NCBI GenBank assembly: GCA_001769035.1
Contig: MENF01000083.1
Coordinates: 1-42,356, forward strand
DNA: 42,356 bases
Reading direction: 5' to 3'
Source: Bacteroidetes bacterium GWA2_32_17
Lineage (GTDB): Bacteria > Bacteroidota > Bacteroidia > Bacteroidales > GWA2-32-17
This document shows, piece by piece, positions 14,999-22,913 of this stretch. Position 1 is the stretch's first letter; each line of letters begins with the position of its first letter. The notes under the pieces are model-generated. The model was not told the DNA's origin. It worked only from the letters and a program-made list of their open reading frames with translations, and made no database searches. The position numbers were made by a program, and so were the translations under genes.

Positions 14999-16057
14999 AT
15001 GAATTTCGACCAAATATTTATGTATCGTTGCATTGAGCTTGCAAAATCAGGATTAGGCAATACTTCGCCAAATCCAATAGTGGGCTGTGTAATAACTTAT
15101 AACAATAAAATTATTGGCGAAGGTTATCATCAAAAATATGGCGAAGCTCATGCCGAAGTAAATGCAATAAATTCAGTAAAAGATAAAGAGCTTTTAAAAA
15201 AATCAATTTTATATGTCACTCTCGAACCATGCTCGCATTTTGGAAAAACACCGCCCTGTACCGATTTAATTGTAAAAATGAAAATTCCACGAGTTGTAAT
15301 TTCATGTAGCGACCCCAATCCTCAAGTTTCAGGAAAAGGAATTAAAATTTTGCAAAAAGCTGGAATTGAAGTAAAAACAGGCATTTTAAAAGATTTGTAC
15401 GAATGGGAAAATCGTCGTTTTTTTACTTTTCACAATAAAAAAAGGTCATACATAATTTTAAAATGGGCAAAAACAAAAGATGGATTTATTGATGTAATAA
15501 GAAATAACAACGTTCCAAATATTAATCGGATTACTAACGAAACTTGCAAAACTCTTGTTCATAAATGGAGAACCGAAGAACAAGCAATATTAATTGGAAC
15601 TAAAACAGCAATTAACGATAACCCCGAATTAACTGTCAGAAATTATAATGGCAAAAATCCATTGCGAATTGTTATTGATAAAGATTTAACCCTTCCACAA
15701 ACGCTAAAAGTTTTTAACAAAAAAGCCGATACACTTATAATTACAGAAAAAAACAAATTCCCCAAAACAGATGAACATATTAAATTTTGTGCTTTAAATT
15801 TTGATAAATATTTTGAAGAAAACTTATTAAACGAACTTTATAAACTTAATATACAATCTATAATAATTGAAGGTGGTTTGTTTACATTAAATTCATTTAT
15901 AAATAAAAATTTGTGGGACGAAGCCCGAGTTTTTACCGGAAATAAAAAATTTGAAAAGGGATTAAAAGCACCTGTAATTAAAGGTAAATTATTGTCGAAA
16001 GAAAAAATATTGGATTGTGGGTTGGAGGTATTAAAGAATAATAAATTAAAATATTGA
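14999..16057 (+). CDS. ribD: Bifunctional riboflavin deaminase/reductase RibD
   Basis: A 352-residue enzyme for two early steps of riboflavin synthesis. The N-terminal deaminase (1-145) carries the zinc site HAE at 51-53, LEPCSHFGKTPPC with Cys78 and Cys87, and SPNPIVGC. The C-terminal reductase (about 148-352) has ILKWAKTKDGFIDV, EEQAILIGTKTAINDNPELTVR and IIIEGGLFTLNSFI. Length is usual. It is divergent from prmC across 630 bases of repeats. Downstream on the other strand lies a vanZ remnant. Confidence 0.95.
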   Translation: MNFDQIFMYRCIELAKSGLGNTSPNPIVGCVITYNNKIIGEGYHQKYGEAHAEVNAINSVKDKELLKKSILYVTLEPCSHFGKTPPCTDLIVKMKIPRVVISCSDPNPQVSGKGIKILQKAGIEVKTGILKDLYEWENRRFFTFHNKKRSYIILKWAKTKDGFIDVIRNNNVPNINRITNETCKTLVHKWRTEEQAILIGTKTAINDNPELTVRNYNGKNPLRIVIDKDLTLPQTLKVFNKKADTLIITEKNKFPKTDEHIKFCALNFDKYFEENLLNELYKLNIQSIIIEGGLFTLNSFINKNLWDEARVFTGNKKFEKGLKAPVIKGKLLSKEKILDCGLEVLKNNKLKY

Positions 16058-16138
16058 AACGATGTCATCCTTCGAGAACCTCATGATGACTTTATAAAAC
16101 ATCAAAATCACTATTAGTTATGTGCATAACAGGATATC

Positions 16139-16271
16139 TATAATATTTTCCTCCAAAATTTTCTTTTATACAAACCCGAAAATAATATTGCTCCAACTAT
16201 TGTCCCTGTTGAATTTGCAATAAAATCAATAATATCCATTGAGCGTGCTACAAATAATGTTCCTTGCAAAT
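16139..16271 (-). pseudogene. Duplicated 3' fragment of the vanZ-like gene
   Basis: These 133 bases are almost identical to the C-terminal coding end of the intact vanZ-like gene at 17330-17462, including the stop (TAG here, TAA there), with only a few substitutions. Upstream the match ends abruptly. It is a partial duplicate that brackets the inserted Bro-N gene. The rest of 16058-16351 holds no other gene. Confidence 0.8.
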
Positions 16272-16351
16272 TTCAATAACACTTTGCAACTAACACAATT
16301 AATGATAATTAGAAAACATGAAATAAATTTAGTTTTGCTTTATGTAAAAAA

Positions 16352-17185
16352 TTATTTGAGCTTATTTTTGTCCTTTGTTATTGGTAAATAATTTTCGCCT
16401 GTAACAACTTTTTTTCCTGTTTGTTCCTCAAGTTTTAAACGAGCATCTTTTGCTATTTTACCACCTTTTTTACTGGCTTTTGCATTTTCTATTAATCCAT
16501 TTGCATCTTCTGTTTCGGCAATTTGTCGGGTTGAAAGCTCAGCAAGGGCAGTAAAAATAAGCTCGGCTTCAGTCATGTGGTCGCGTAGGTTTTGCGTTTT
16601 TAGACCTTTTAAATCTTTATGTTTTTTTACTGTAAGCCCTGTCCATTCTTGATGAATTATATTTGTTAGCAATGCAAATTCATCTGATTTTTCTACTCCG
16701 TTTTCTTTCCAATAATCTGTTAATTTGTTACGAGTTTCTTACCCCGTCATTCGTTGCTGAATCCATTTTTCACTTCTGCCTAATTTTTGCCAATTTTCTC
16801 TTGCTCTGTCAATACTTTGGCTTGGGTCTGAAATTTCTTGTATTCGTTCGTTTCCAACTTTTGCTAACCATTGTTTGAACGGTTCTGCTTTTGGTGATGG
16901 TATGGATTGAATTATACGAAGTAGTTGTTCTGTATCAGCTACATCAGTTTCTCGCATTTTTCCATCTTCGGCAACCAATTTCAAACGGTTACAATTTGTA
17001 ACCGTTTGGTTCCCCTCATTTAACAATCTGCTTTTTAATACTTTCCAGTAATTTCGTGCCCCTTGATGTGTTAATTGACTAGTAAGAATTTCTACAACAT
17101 CTACAATACTAAAATACCATTTGTTTTCTTCTTCACTCCAAAGTGAGCGAACTTTTTTGCTTTCAAATAATTTTATATTGCTCAT
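16352..17185 (-). pseudogene. Bro-N antirepressor-like gene with in-frame stop
   Basis: Reading from 17185, residues 1-148 give a Bro-N type protein (SLWSEEENKWYFSIVDVVEI, NYWKVLKSRL, TEQLLRIIQSIPSPKAEPFK, QWLAKVGNERIQEI) ending at a TAA at 16739-16741. The same frame continues without further stops through ETRNKLTDYWKENGVEK, QEWTGLTVKKHKDLKGLK, and GKIAKDARLKLEEQTGKKVV to 16352. The whole would be 277 residues, the normal length of these phage-antirepressor/DinD-like proteins. The stop probably replaced a Gln codon (CAA to TAA). It was acquired between two copies of vanZ sequence. Two half-proteins or read-through cannot be excluded. Confidence 0.85.
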
Positions 17186-17328
17186 TTAAAAATATTTTAG
17201 CAAAAATAAAGAAATCAAAAAGAATTTTACTCTAAAAAGGAGTTTTTATGCTTTTTTATCTTGTATCATTTAATACTTTCATTTATTAATTATTTGTTTT
17301 ATTGTACATTATACGGCATAACTACTTG

Positions 17329-17715
17329 TTATAATATTTTCCTCCAAAATTTTCTTTTATACAAACCCGAAAATAATATTGCTCCAACTATTGTCCCTGT
17401 TGAATTTGCAATAAAATCGAAAATATCCATTGAGCGTGCTACAAATAATGTTCCTTGCAAATATTCCATTAAAGCACCATAACTAACACACATCAAGACA
17501 ATTATTAAAAAGGAAATAAATTTAATTTTACCTAACCATTTGTCAGTTCCGGCTAAAACAAACAATGTTAAAACAAAATACCAAGTAAAATGAATTATTT
17601 TATCAAATCCGGGAATGTTAATAAATTTAATTTCATTAAGCGAATTTCCTGAAATATAACTACCTATAAAAATTAATATTGCCCAAATAATTGCTTTTAT
17701 AAACGAAATATTCAT
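17329..17715 (-). CDS. VanZ-like membrane protein
   Basis: A 128-residue integral membrane protein with four predicted segments. Family marks are DKIIHFTWYFVLTLF, YGALMEYLQG and ARSMDIFDFIANSTGTIVGA. VanZ in enterococci gives low teicoplanin resistance, but most VanZ-like proteins have unknown function. The start is placed at the ATG at 17715, three codons inside a TTG-started frame. A 133-base copy of its 3' end is duplicated at 16139-16271. It is divergent from hemW. Confidence 0.85.
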   Translation of the reverse strand: MNISFIKAIIWAILIFIGSYISGNSLNEIKFINIPGFDKIIHFTWYFVLTLFVLAGTDKWLGKIKFISFLIIVLMCVSYGALMEYLQGTLFVARSMDIFDFIANSTGTIVGAILFSGLYKRKFWRKIL

Positions 17716-17744
17716 ATCTTTCAATTTTTAAATAAACAAAAGTA

Positions 17745-17752
17745 TAATTTTG
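17745..17752 (+). promoter_or_regulatory. -7 box directly before hemW
   Basis: TAATTTTG fits TAnnTTTG and ends 6 bases before the hemW ATG at 17759. No TTTG -33 partner is seen. A very short or absent leader is implied. Confidence 0.4.
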
Positions 17753-17758
17753 AATAAC

Positions 17759-18892
17759 ATGGCAGGTATTTATTTTCATATTCCTTTTTGCAAAACACGT
17801 TGTAATTATTGCGATTTTTATTCTACTACCGATAAAAACAAAGTGCCTGAACTAATTAAAGCAGAACTCAAAGAAGTTGATTTAAGAAAAAATTATTTGT
17901 CGAACGAAGTAATTGAAACAATATACTTTGGTGGTGGAACACCATCGTTAATTTCGCCTGGTAATATTGAAAAATTAATTAATACGGTTTATAAAAATTT
18001 TAAAATTGATGCGAATTTAGAAATTACTATTGAAGTTAATCCTGATGATATAAATTCAAATAAAATTAAATTATATAATAAAATTGGAGTTAACAGAATA
18101 AGTGTTGGATTACAATCATTTAACAACGAGATTTTAAGTTTCATAAATCGCCGTCACGATGCTGCAAAATCGTTAAAAGCAATAGAAATAATTAAAAATG
18201 CCGGTTATAAAAATATAAGTGTTGACTTAATTTATGGCATTCCAAACTTATCAATAAAAGATTGGGAAAGTACAATTGATAAAACGTTAGAACTTAAAAT
18301 ACAGCATATTTCGGCTTATCATTTAAGTTTTGAAAAGGGAACAAAAATCAACTCTCAACTTTTAAAAAAAGAAATTAATCAAATTTCCGACGACGAGAGT
18401 TTTGCACAGTACAACTTACTTTGTAAAAAATTTAAAAAATACAATTTCGAACATTACGAAATTTCTAACTTTTCGCTTAAAAACTTTGAATCGAAGCATA
18501 ATAGTGCCTATTGGCAAAATAAAAAATATTTAGGAATTGGTCCCTCGGCACATTCTTACGATGGCAATTCGCGACAATGGAATGTAAAAAGTTTAAATAA
18601 ATATATTGAAAGCATAAATTCTGAAAAAAAATATTTTTTACATGAATTTCTTAACGAAAATCAAAAGTATAACGAATTAATTTTAATTTCTTTACGAACT
18701 AACAAAGGATTAACTATTAATGATTTAAAAATGTGTTTTAATAAAAATATTCAAAATCATTTTCTAAAATCTGTAAACAAATATTTAGACAATGGTAAAA
18801 TTAAAATTAACAATAAAGGGAATTATGTTATTACTGAAAAAGATTGGTTTATTTCTGATGGAATAATTTCCGATTTATTTATAACAAATTAA
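17759..18892 (+). CDS. hemW: Heme chaperone HemW (radical SAM)
   Basis: A 377-residue radical SAM protein of the HemW/HemN-like family. The cluster motif is Cys11, Cys15 and Cys18 in FHIPFCKTRCNYCDF. Other marks are ETIYFGGGTPSLI, NRISVGLQSFN, GYKNISVDLIYGIPN and KYLGIGPSAHSYDG. HemW inserts heme into target enzymes rather than oxidising coproporphyrinogen; the short N terminus fits HemW, not HemN. The start is set at the ATG at 17759, 3 codons after a TTG in the same frame. It converges with the DUF486 gene with 16 bases between. Confidence 0.93.
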   Translation: MAGIYFHIPFCKTRCNYCDFYSTTDKNKVPELIKAELKEVDLRKNYLSNEVIETIYFGGGTPSLISPGNIEKLINTVYKNFKIDANLEITIEVNPDDINSNKIKLYNKIGVNRISVGLQSFNNEILSFINRRHDAAKSLKAIEIIKNAGYKNISVDLIYGIPNLSIKDWESTIDKTLELKIQHISAYHLSFEKGTKINSQLLKKEINQISDDESFAQYNLLCKKFKKYNFEHYEISNFSLKNFESKHNSAYWQNKKYLGIGPSAHSYDGNSRQWNVKSLNKYIESINSEKKYFLHEFLNENQKYNELILISLRTNKGLTINDLKMCFNKNIQNHFLKSVNKYLDNGKIKINNKGNYVITEKDWFISDGIISDLFITN

Positions 18893-18908
18893 ATTATGAT
18901 AAAATATT

Positions 18909-19238
18909 TTACCACTTCTTAAAAATAAAGAAAACGGCTAACACTATAAATACAAAACCTACAATATAATTCCACTTTAAACTCTCATTTAAATACAATA
19001 TTGCAAATGCCGAAAACACAACCAAGCTAATAATTTCCTGAATAGTTTTAAGCTCAAATACATTAAATTGCCCATACCCTACTCTGTTTGCCGGTACCTG
19101 AAAACAATATTCAGCGAAAGCAATTACCCACGAAATAAGTACTACTTTCCAAAGCGAAACATCTATAAATTTTAAATGACCATACCAAGCAATGGTCATA
19201 AAAATATTTGAAATAGTTAGTAAAATAATTGTCCACAT
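18909..19238 (-). CDS. DUF486 (DMT-like) small membrane protein
   Basis: A 109-residue membrane protein with four segments, of the DUF486 family related to half-size drug/metabolite transporters. Marks are SNIFMTIAWYGHLKF, ISWVIAFAEYCFQVPANR, and VGYGQFNVFELKTIQEI. It probably dimerises; the substrate is unknown. It is divergent from the defence-like operon that begins at 19464. Confidence 0.9.
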   Translation of the reverse strand: MWTIILLTISNIFMTIAWYGHLKFIDVSLWKVVLISWVIAFAEYCFQVPANRVGYGQFNVFELKTIQEIISLVVFSAFAILYLNESLKWNYIVGFVFIVLAVFFIFKKW

Positions 19239-19263
19239 AATTTATTTTGATAAAAAAACATGG

Positions 19264-19271
19264 CAAAAATA
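19264..19271 (-). promoter_or_regulatory. -7 box for the DUF486 gene
   Basis: The minus strand reads TATTTTTG, an exact TAnnTTTG match, 25 bases before the ATG at 19238. No clear -33 element is visible. Confidence 0.4.
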
Positions 19272-19439
19272 AGAAAATGTGCCTAATTGAACTAATGTGG
19301 CTAAAATTGAATTTGCTTTAAAAATGAAAAGGCAAGTCATCGCTACGCTAAAATCAGTGGTGTAATTCAATCAAAAAACCGACACAGTTATATTCTATTT
19401 AATTTTGTCCCAAATGTTTTTTTCAAAAAGACTAAATCG

Positions 19440-19447
19440 TATCTTTG
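19440..19447 (+). promoter_or_regulatory. -7 box for the methyltransferase operon
   Basis: TATCTTTG fits TAnnTTTG exactly, 16 bases before the ATG at 19464. The expected -33 position holds a T-run instead of TTTG. Confidence 0.5.
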
Positions 19448-19463
19448 CGTATTAATTTAAGCA

Positions 19464-20537
19464 ATGATAAAACAAAAAAAATATGCTGTAGTTGACCTAT
19501 TCTGCGGAGTGGGTGGATTAAGTCATGGTTTTGTTTTGGAAGGTTTTAATGTCGTTGCAGGAATTGATTCAGATCAATCATGTGCATTTGCATTTTCTGA
19601 AAACAATAACGCAAAATTTATTTGTAGCGATATCAATGAGATAGACCCAAAAGAGATAGAAAAGTTATTTCCAAAAAAATCTATCAAAATATTGGTTGGA
19701 TGCGCTCCTTGCCAGCCATTCTCGCGTTATACTGCAGGTGTTAAACCAAAAAATACTGATAATAAATGGAGTTTGCTTAGCTCATTTGCAAAAATAATTG
19801 AAGTAATTCAACCTGATATTATTTCAATGGAAAATGTTCCCCAATTAGCAAAATATAACAAGAATGGTGTTTATAGCAAATTCATAAAGACATTAAAGGA
19901 AAACAATTATTATATTTCGGATACGCAGAAAATTGTTTATTGCCCAGAATTTGGTGTACCTCAAAATCGTAAACGACTTGTTTTACTTGCTTCTAAATTT
20001 GGTAACATCAATTTAATTTCTCCACTTTATTCAAAAGAAAATTATCCGACAGTTAAAAGTACAATAGGAAAATTACCTAAAATAAAAGACGGAGAAATTT
20101 GTAAAACCGACTCCTTACACAGAGCACAAAAGCTTTCTGATCTTAATAAAAAAAGAATCAGATTAACAAAAGAAGGAGGAAGTTGGAGGAATTGGCCTGA
20201 TGACTTAAAGTTGAAGTGTCATAAAAAACTTTCTGGTAAAACATTTGGTGATGTTTATGGAAGAATGAAATGGGATGAACCATCTCCCACTCTCACAACA
20301 CATTGTATTGGTTTGGGTAATGGGCGGTTTGGACACCCTGAACAACATCGTGCAATTTCTTTAAGAGAGGCAGCGCTCCTTCAATCGTTTCCGATTGATT
20401 ATAAATTTATAGATGATACAAAAGGTGAAGTAATTTCAAAAAATATTCAGCGACAAATTGGCAATGCAGTGCCAGTAAAATTAGGTGAGGCAATTGCAAG
20501 AAGCATTAAGATACATTTAGAAAAAATCTTAAACTAA
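19464..20537 (+). CDS. DNA (cytosine-5) methyltransferase
   Basis: A 357-residue C5 methyltransferase with motifs in canonical order: motif I DLFCGVGGLSHGF (11-23), motif IV GCAPCQPFS with nucleophile Cys83, motif VI SMENV (121-125), motif VIII FGVPQNRKRL (163-172), and motifs IX/X with SPTLTTH and RQIGNAVPVKLGEAI. The target-recognition region is about 185-265 and is short. It would mark host DNA. It heads a three-gene operon with a DUF262 protein 4 bases downstream and a HEPN protein after that. No conventional restriction endonuclease is adjacent, so the partners probably supply the toxic activity. Confidence 0.95.
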   Translation: MIKQKKYAVVDLFCGVGGLSHGFVLEGFNVVAGIDSDQSCAFAFSENNNAKFICSDINEIDPKEIEKLFPKKSIKILVGCAPCQPFSRYTAGVKPKNTDNKWSLLSSFAKIIEVIQPDIISMENVPQLAKYNKNGVYSKFIKTLKENNYYISDTQKIVYCPEFGVPQNRKRLVLLASKFGNINLISPLYSKENYPTVKSTIGKLPKIKDGEICKTDSLHRAQKLSDLNKKRIRLTKEGGSWRNWPDDLKLKCHKKLSGKTFGDVYGRMKWDEPSPTLTTHCIGLGNGRFGHPEQHRAISLREAALLQSFPIDYKFIDDTKGEVISKNIQRQIGNAVPVKLGEAIARSIKIHLEKILN

Positions 20538-20541
20538 ACAT

Positions 20542-21639
20542 ATGACAAATAGCAAAATCACAATAACGGATAAGGAAAGAGAAAAAGCTGAAAAGCAAAT
20601 TAAAGAATTAAATATTCCTTATGATTATAATACATTAGAATATCCTATTGAGGTTTTACTTTACAAATTTAAAACAGGAGTAATAAAAGACGGAGCAAGC
20701 ATCTATATACCAAACTATCAGCGTAATTTTGTTTGGAATGAATACGAAATGTCAAGATTTATAGAATCGCTTTTTCTCGGAGTTCCAATTCAACCAATTT
20801 TTGCATCAATTAATGACAATTCTGGCTACATAGAAATTATTGATGGCTCGCAACGTATTAGAACAATAGACGCTTTTGTTAATCATGGCTTAGTATTGCA
20901 AGATTTGAAAAAATTGACTACTTTAAATGGTTTTTCATATCTTGATTTAGATTTATCCAGACAAAATAAATTTCAAACTAATTCACTTCGTTTTCAAATA
21001 ATTTCTGATAAAGCCACTGAAGAAATAAAGCAAGACATTTTCTATAGATTAAATACAAGTGGCAGAAAAGCAAGCCCGGCAGAAGTTAGGAAAGGTTCTT
21101 TTGGTGGCAAATTTTATGACTTTATAATTGAGTGCTCAGAAAATAAATTATTTAAAAAGTTGACACCCTTAAGTAAGGATAAAATAAAAAGAGGTGATGC
21201 TCAAGAATTAGTTTTGCGATTTTTTACATATTCTGAATTTGGTGAAGATCCAAAAATCAGAGGACAAAAATATCTTGACAAATATGTAGAAGAAAAAAAC
21301 AAAAATGGGTTTGACAAGCATACTTTACAAAATAATTTTATTACGATGTTGGAATTTGTAGAAAAATATATACCTAATGGATTTTCTAAATCATCAGCTT
21401 CAGATTCTACGCCAAGAGTGAGATTTGAAGCTATTTCAGTTGGTTCATTTTTAGCTCTTCAATATGACCCAACATTAAAACCAACATATATAGATTGGCT
21501 TGATTCTGTTGAGTTTGATGATCACGTGGCATCTGATGGGAGTAACAATTCTGGAAGATTAACAAAAAGAGTAAATTTTGTTCGTGATAGTCTTTTAAAT
21601 AGAATAAAAAAGGATCAGTTGCATTATGGGAAAATCTAA
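20542..21639 (+). CDS. DUF262 (ParB-like) protein of a defence operon
   Basis: A 365-residue protein with a DUF262 domain: IYIPNYQRNFVW (54-65), LFLGVPIQPIF and IIDGSQRIRTI with DGSQR at 101-105. DUF262 is the N-terminal half of GmrS/GmrD-type enzymes and has a ParB-like fold that can hydrolyse nucleotides. The nuclease half (DUF1524, HNH-like) is not seen; the C-terminal region (about 220-365) is helical with TPRVRFEAISVGSFLA. It could sense modification or invasion and control the HEPN partner, with whose gene it overlaps by 14 bases. Role is inferred from operon context. Confidence 0.88.
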   Translation: MTNSKITITDKEREKAEKQIKELNIPYDYNTLEYPIEVLLYKFKTGVIKDGASIYIPNYQRNFVWNEYEMSRFIESLFLGVPIQPIFASINDNSGYIEIIDGSQRIRTIDAFVNHGLVLQDLKKLTTLNGFSYLDLDLSRQNKFQTNSLRFQIISDKATEEIKQDIFYRLNTSGRKASPAEVRKGSFGGKFYDFIIECSENKLFKKLTPLSKDKIKRGDAQELVLRFFTYSEFGEDPKIRGQKYLDKYVEEKNKNGFDKHTLQNNFITMLEFVEKYIPNGFSKSSASDSTPRVRFEAISVGSFLALQYDPTLKPTYIDWLDSVEFDDHVASDGSNNSGRLTKRVNFVRDSLLNRIKKDQLHYGKI

Positions 21640-22363
21640 GGAAGAATTTCTAAGTAGGAAGAAGGAGATAGATAAGTATTTTGAGTTTTTATCCAAACTT
21701 GAACACGATACACCTGTATTACATTATTCCTTAACAGGAGTTAACAATGTTCACCCTATTGATGATGAGTTGTTAAAAATATTAAAAGCCAATGGTTTTC
21801 TTTTGATTTATAATCTTGTTGAGGCAATAACAAGAATTACATTGATAGAATACTTAAATTCAATTTCAAAATCCAATATCTCATTTAAGAAACTTCACGA
21901 AGATGTTCAACGACTTTGGGTGTCTAACAAAAGGTTTGCAGATAAAAACCTAAAAAATAAATCTGAAGAAGTGATTTTTCAAGAATTATACAATGAAATA
22001 GTTTCAAACACGATTGTTTCTTTCACAATTGAACTTAAGGACGACAGAGGAGAAGTAATAAATGAGTTTGTAAAACTTTCAGGGAATGTTGATGCTGATA
22101 AAATACGTAAGTTAGCCACAAAGTATGGATTTGATTCAAAAGTTGGACCAGCTGAAAAAGCTGGTGCTGATTTGGTAACAATTAAAACAAATAGGAATTA
22201 TTTGGCTCATGGAATAAAAACATTTACTGAATGTGGAGGGAAAGTTTCAGTCATTGATATGTGTAATTATAAAAAAAACGCTATTCTTTATCTAGAGAAG
22301 ATAATTTCTAACATTGAAAAACATATCGAAGAAGGTAAATTTAAAGCACCAAAAAAGAAATAA
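21626..22363 (+). CDS. HEPN-domain protein, MAE_28990-like
   Basis: A 245-residue protein with a HEPN signature: R190 to H195 in TNRNYLAHG (Rx4H), the catalytic pattern of HEPN ribonucleases. An N-terminal helix FLLIYNLVEAITRITLIEYL (58-77) forms the other face of the bundle. It resembles the MAE_28990/MAE_18760-type HEPN group that I recall being encoded with DUF262 genes. If active it would cut RNA and stop growth on infection. Its ATG lies inside the DUF262 gene (14-base overlap), so translation is coupled. The lysine-rich C terminus (KFKAPKKK) may bind nucleic acid. Confidence 0.85.
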   Translation: MGKSKEEFLSRKKEIDKYFEFLSKLEHDTPVLHYSLTGVNNVHPIDDELLKILKANGFLLIYNLVEAITRITLIEYLNSISKSNISFKKLHEDVQRLWVSNKRFADKNLKNKSEEVIFQELYNEIVSNTIVSFTIELKDDRGEVINEFVKLSGNVDADKIRKLATKYGFDSKVGPAEKAGADLVTIKTNRNYLAHGIKTFTECGGKVSVIDMCNYKKNAILYLEKIISNIEKHIEEGKFKAPKKK

Positions 22364-22395
22364 TGACAGATTATTTCAAACTTTATTTTTTTTAT

Positions 22396-22845
22396 TTACT
22401 CTCTTATTTTATCAAGTAGGCGATTTAGTTCAAGAACTTCTTCTTCAGTAAGATTTTTCAGAAAAGTATCTACTTGAGTTTCTATTTCATCCATTTCAGA
22501 TAAAAGATTTATTCCTTTTTCGGTAATTGCAACATCTTTCTGACGACGATCAACCGCACCTTCTTTTCTGCTGATTAATTCTTTAGCAAATAATTTATCT
22601 AAAATTCGGCTTACATCTGAACTTTTATCGAGCATTCGCTCCTTTAAAAAGCCAATTGATTTAGGTCCTTCTTTGCGAAATCCCCGCAAAACACGTAAAA
22701 TATTATATTGTTGCTCTGTTAAATCGTGTTTTTTTAAAAATTGTAGAAATTGATAACTCAAATGATTAACAGTATATTTTAAATTAATCAATCCTTTGTG
22801 ATAATTGTTACGAAAACGACCTTTTATTTCATCTTCTATTTTCAC
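22396..22845 (-). CDS. MarR-family transcriptional regulator
   Basis: A 149-residue winged-helix regulator of the MarR family. Marks are LTEQQYNILRVLRGF, the recognition region LDKSSDVSRILDKLFAKEL and the wing SRKEGAVDRRQKDVAITEKG. It converges with the defence-like operon (32-base gap) and lies downstream of pyrC on the same strand with its own promoter. An ATGTT/AACAT repeat near its promoter suggests autoregulation. The ligand and targets are unknown. Confidence 0.92.
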   Translation of the reverse strand: MKIEDEIKGRFRNNYHKGLINLKYTVNHLSYQFLQFLKKHDLTEQQYNILRVLRGFRKEGPKSIGFLKERMLDKSSDVSRILDKLFAKELISRKEGAVDRRQKDVAITEKGINLLSEMDEIETQVDTFLKNLTEEEVLELNRLLDKIRE

Positions 22846-22860
22846 AATTTTAATTTTTTA

Positions 22861-22868
22861 CAAATATA
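22861..22868 (-). promoter_or_regulatory. -7 box of the marR-like gene
   Basis: The minus strand reads TATATTTG, an exact TAnnTTTG match, 15 bases before the ATG at 22845. Confidence 0.5.
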
Positions 22869-22882
22869 AGTCAAAACCTTAT

Positions 22883-22894
22883 ATGTTGTAACAT
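22883..22894. promoter_or_regulatory. Candidate MarR operator
   Basis: ATGTTGTAACAT is an interrupted palindrome (5-base arms ATGTT/AACAT) located 14 bases upstream of the marR -7 box, where the -33 contact should be. A MarR dimer bound here would block its own promoter. Confidence 0.35.
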
Positions 22895-22913
22895 GTTTAA
22901 TCTTTATTAACTA

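Noticed and set aside
20542-21639. Calling the DUF262 protein a full GmrSD type IV restriction enzyme
   Set aside because: The DUF1524/HNH half is not visible in 365 residues, and a methyltransferase precedes it, which type IV systems do not need.
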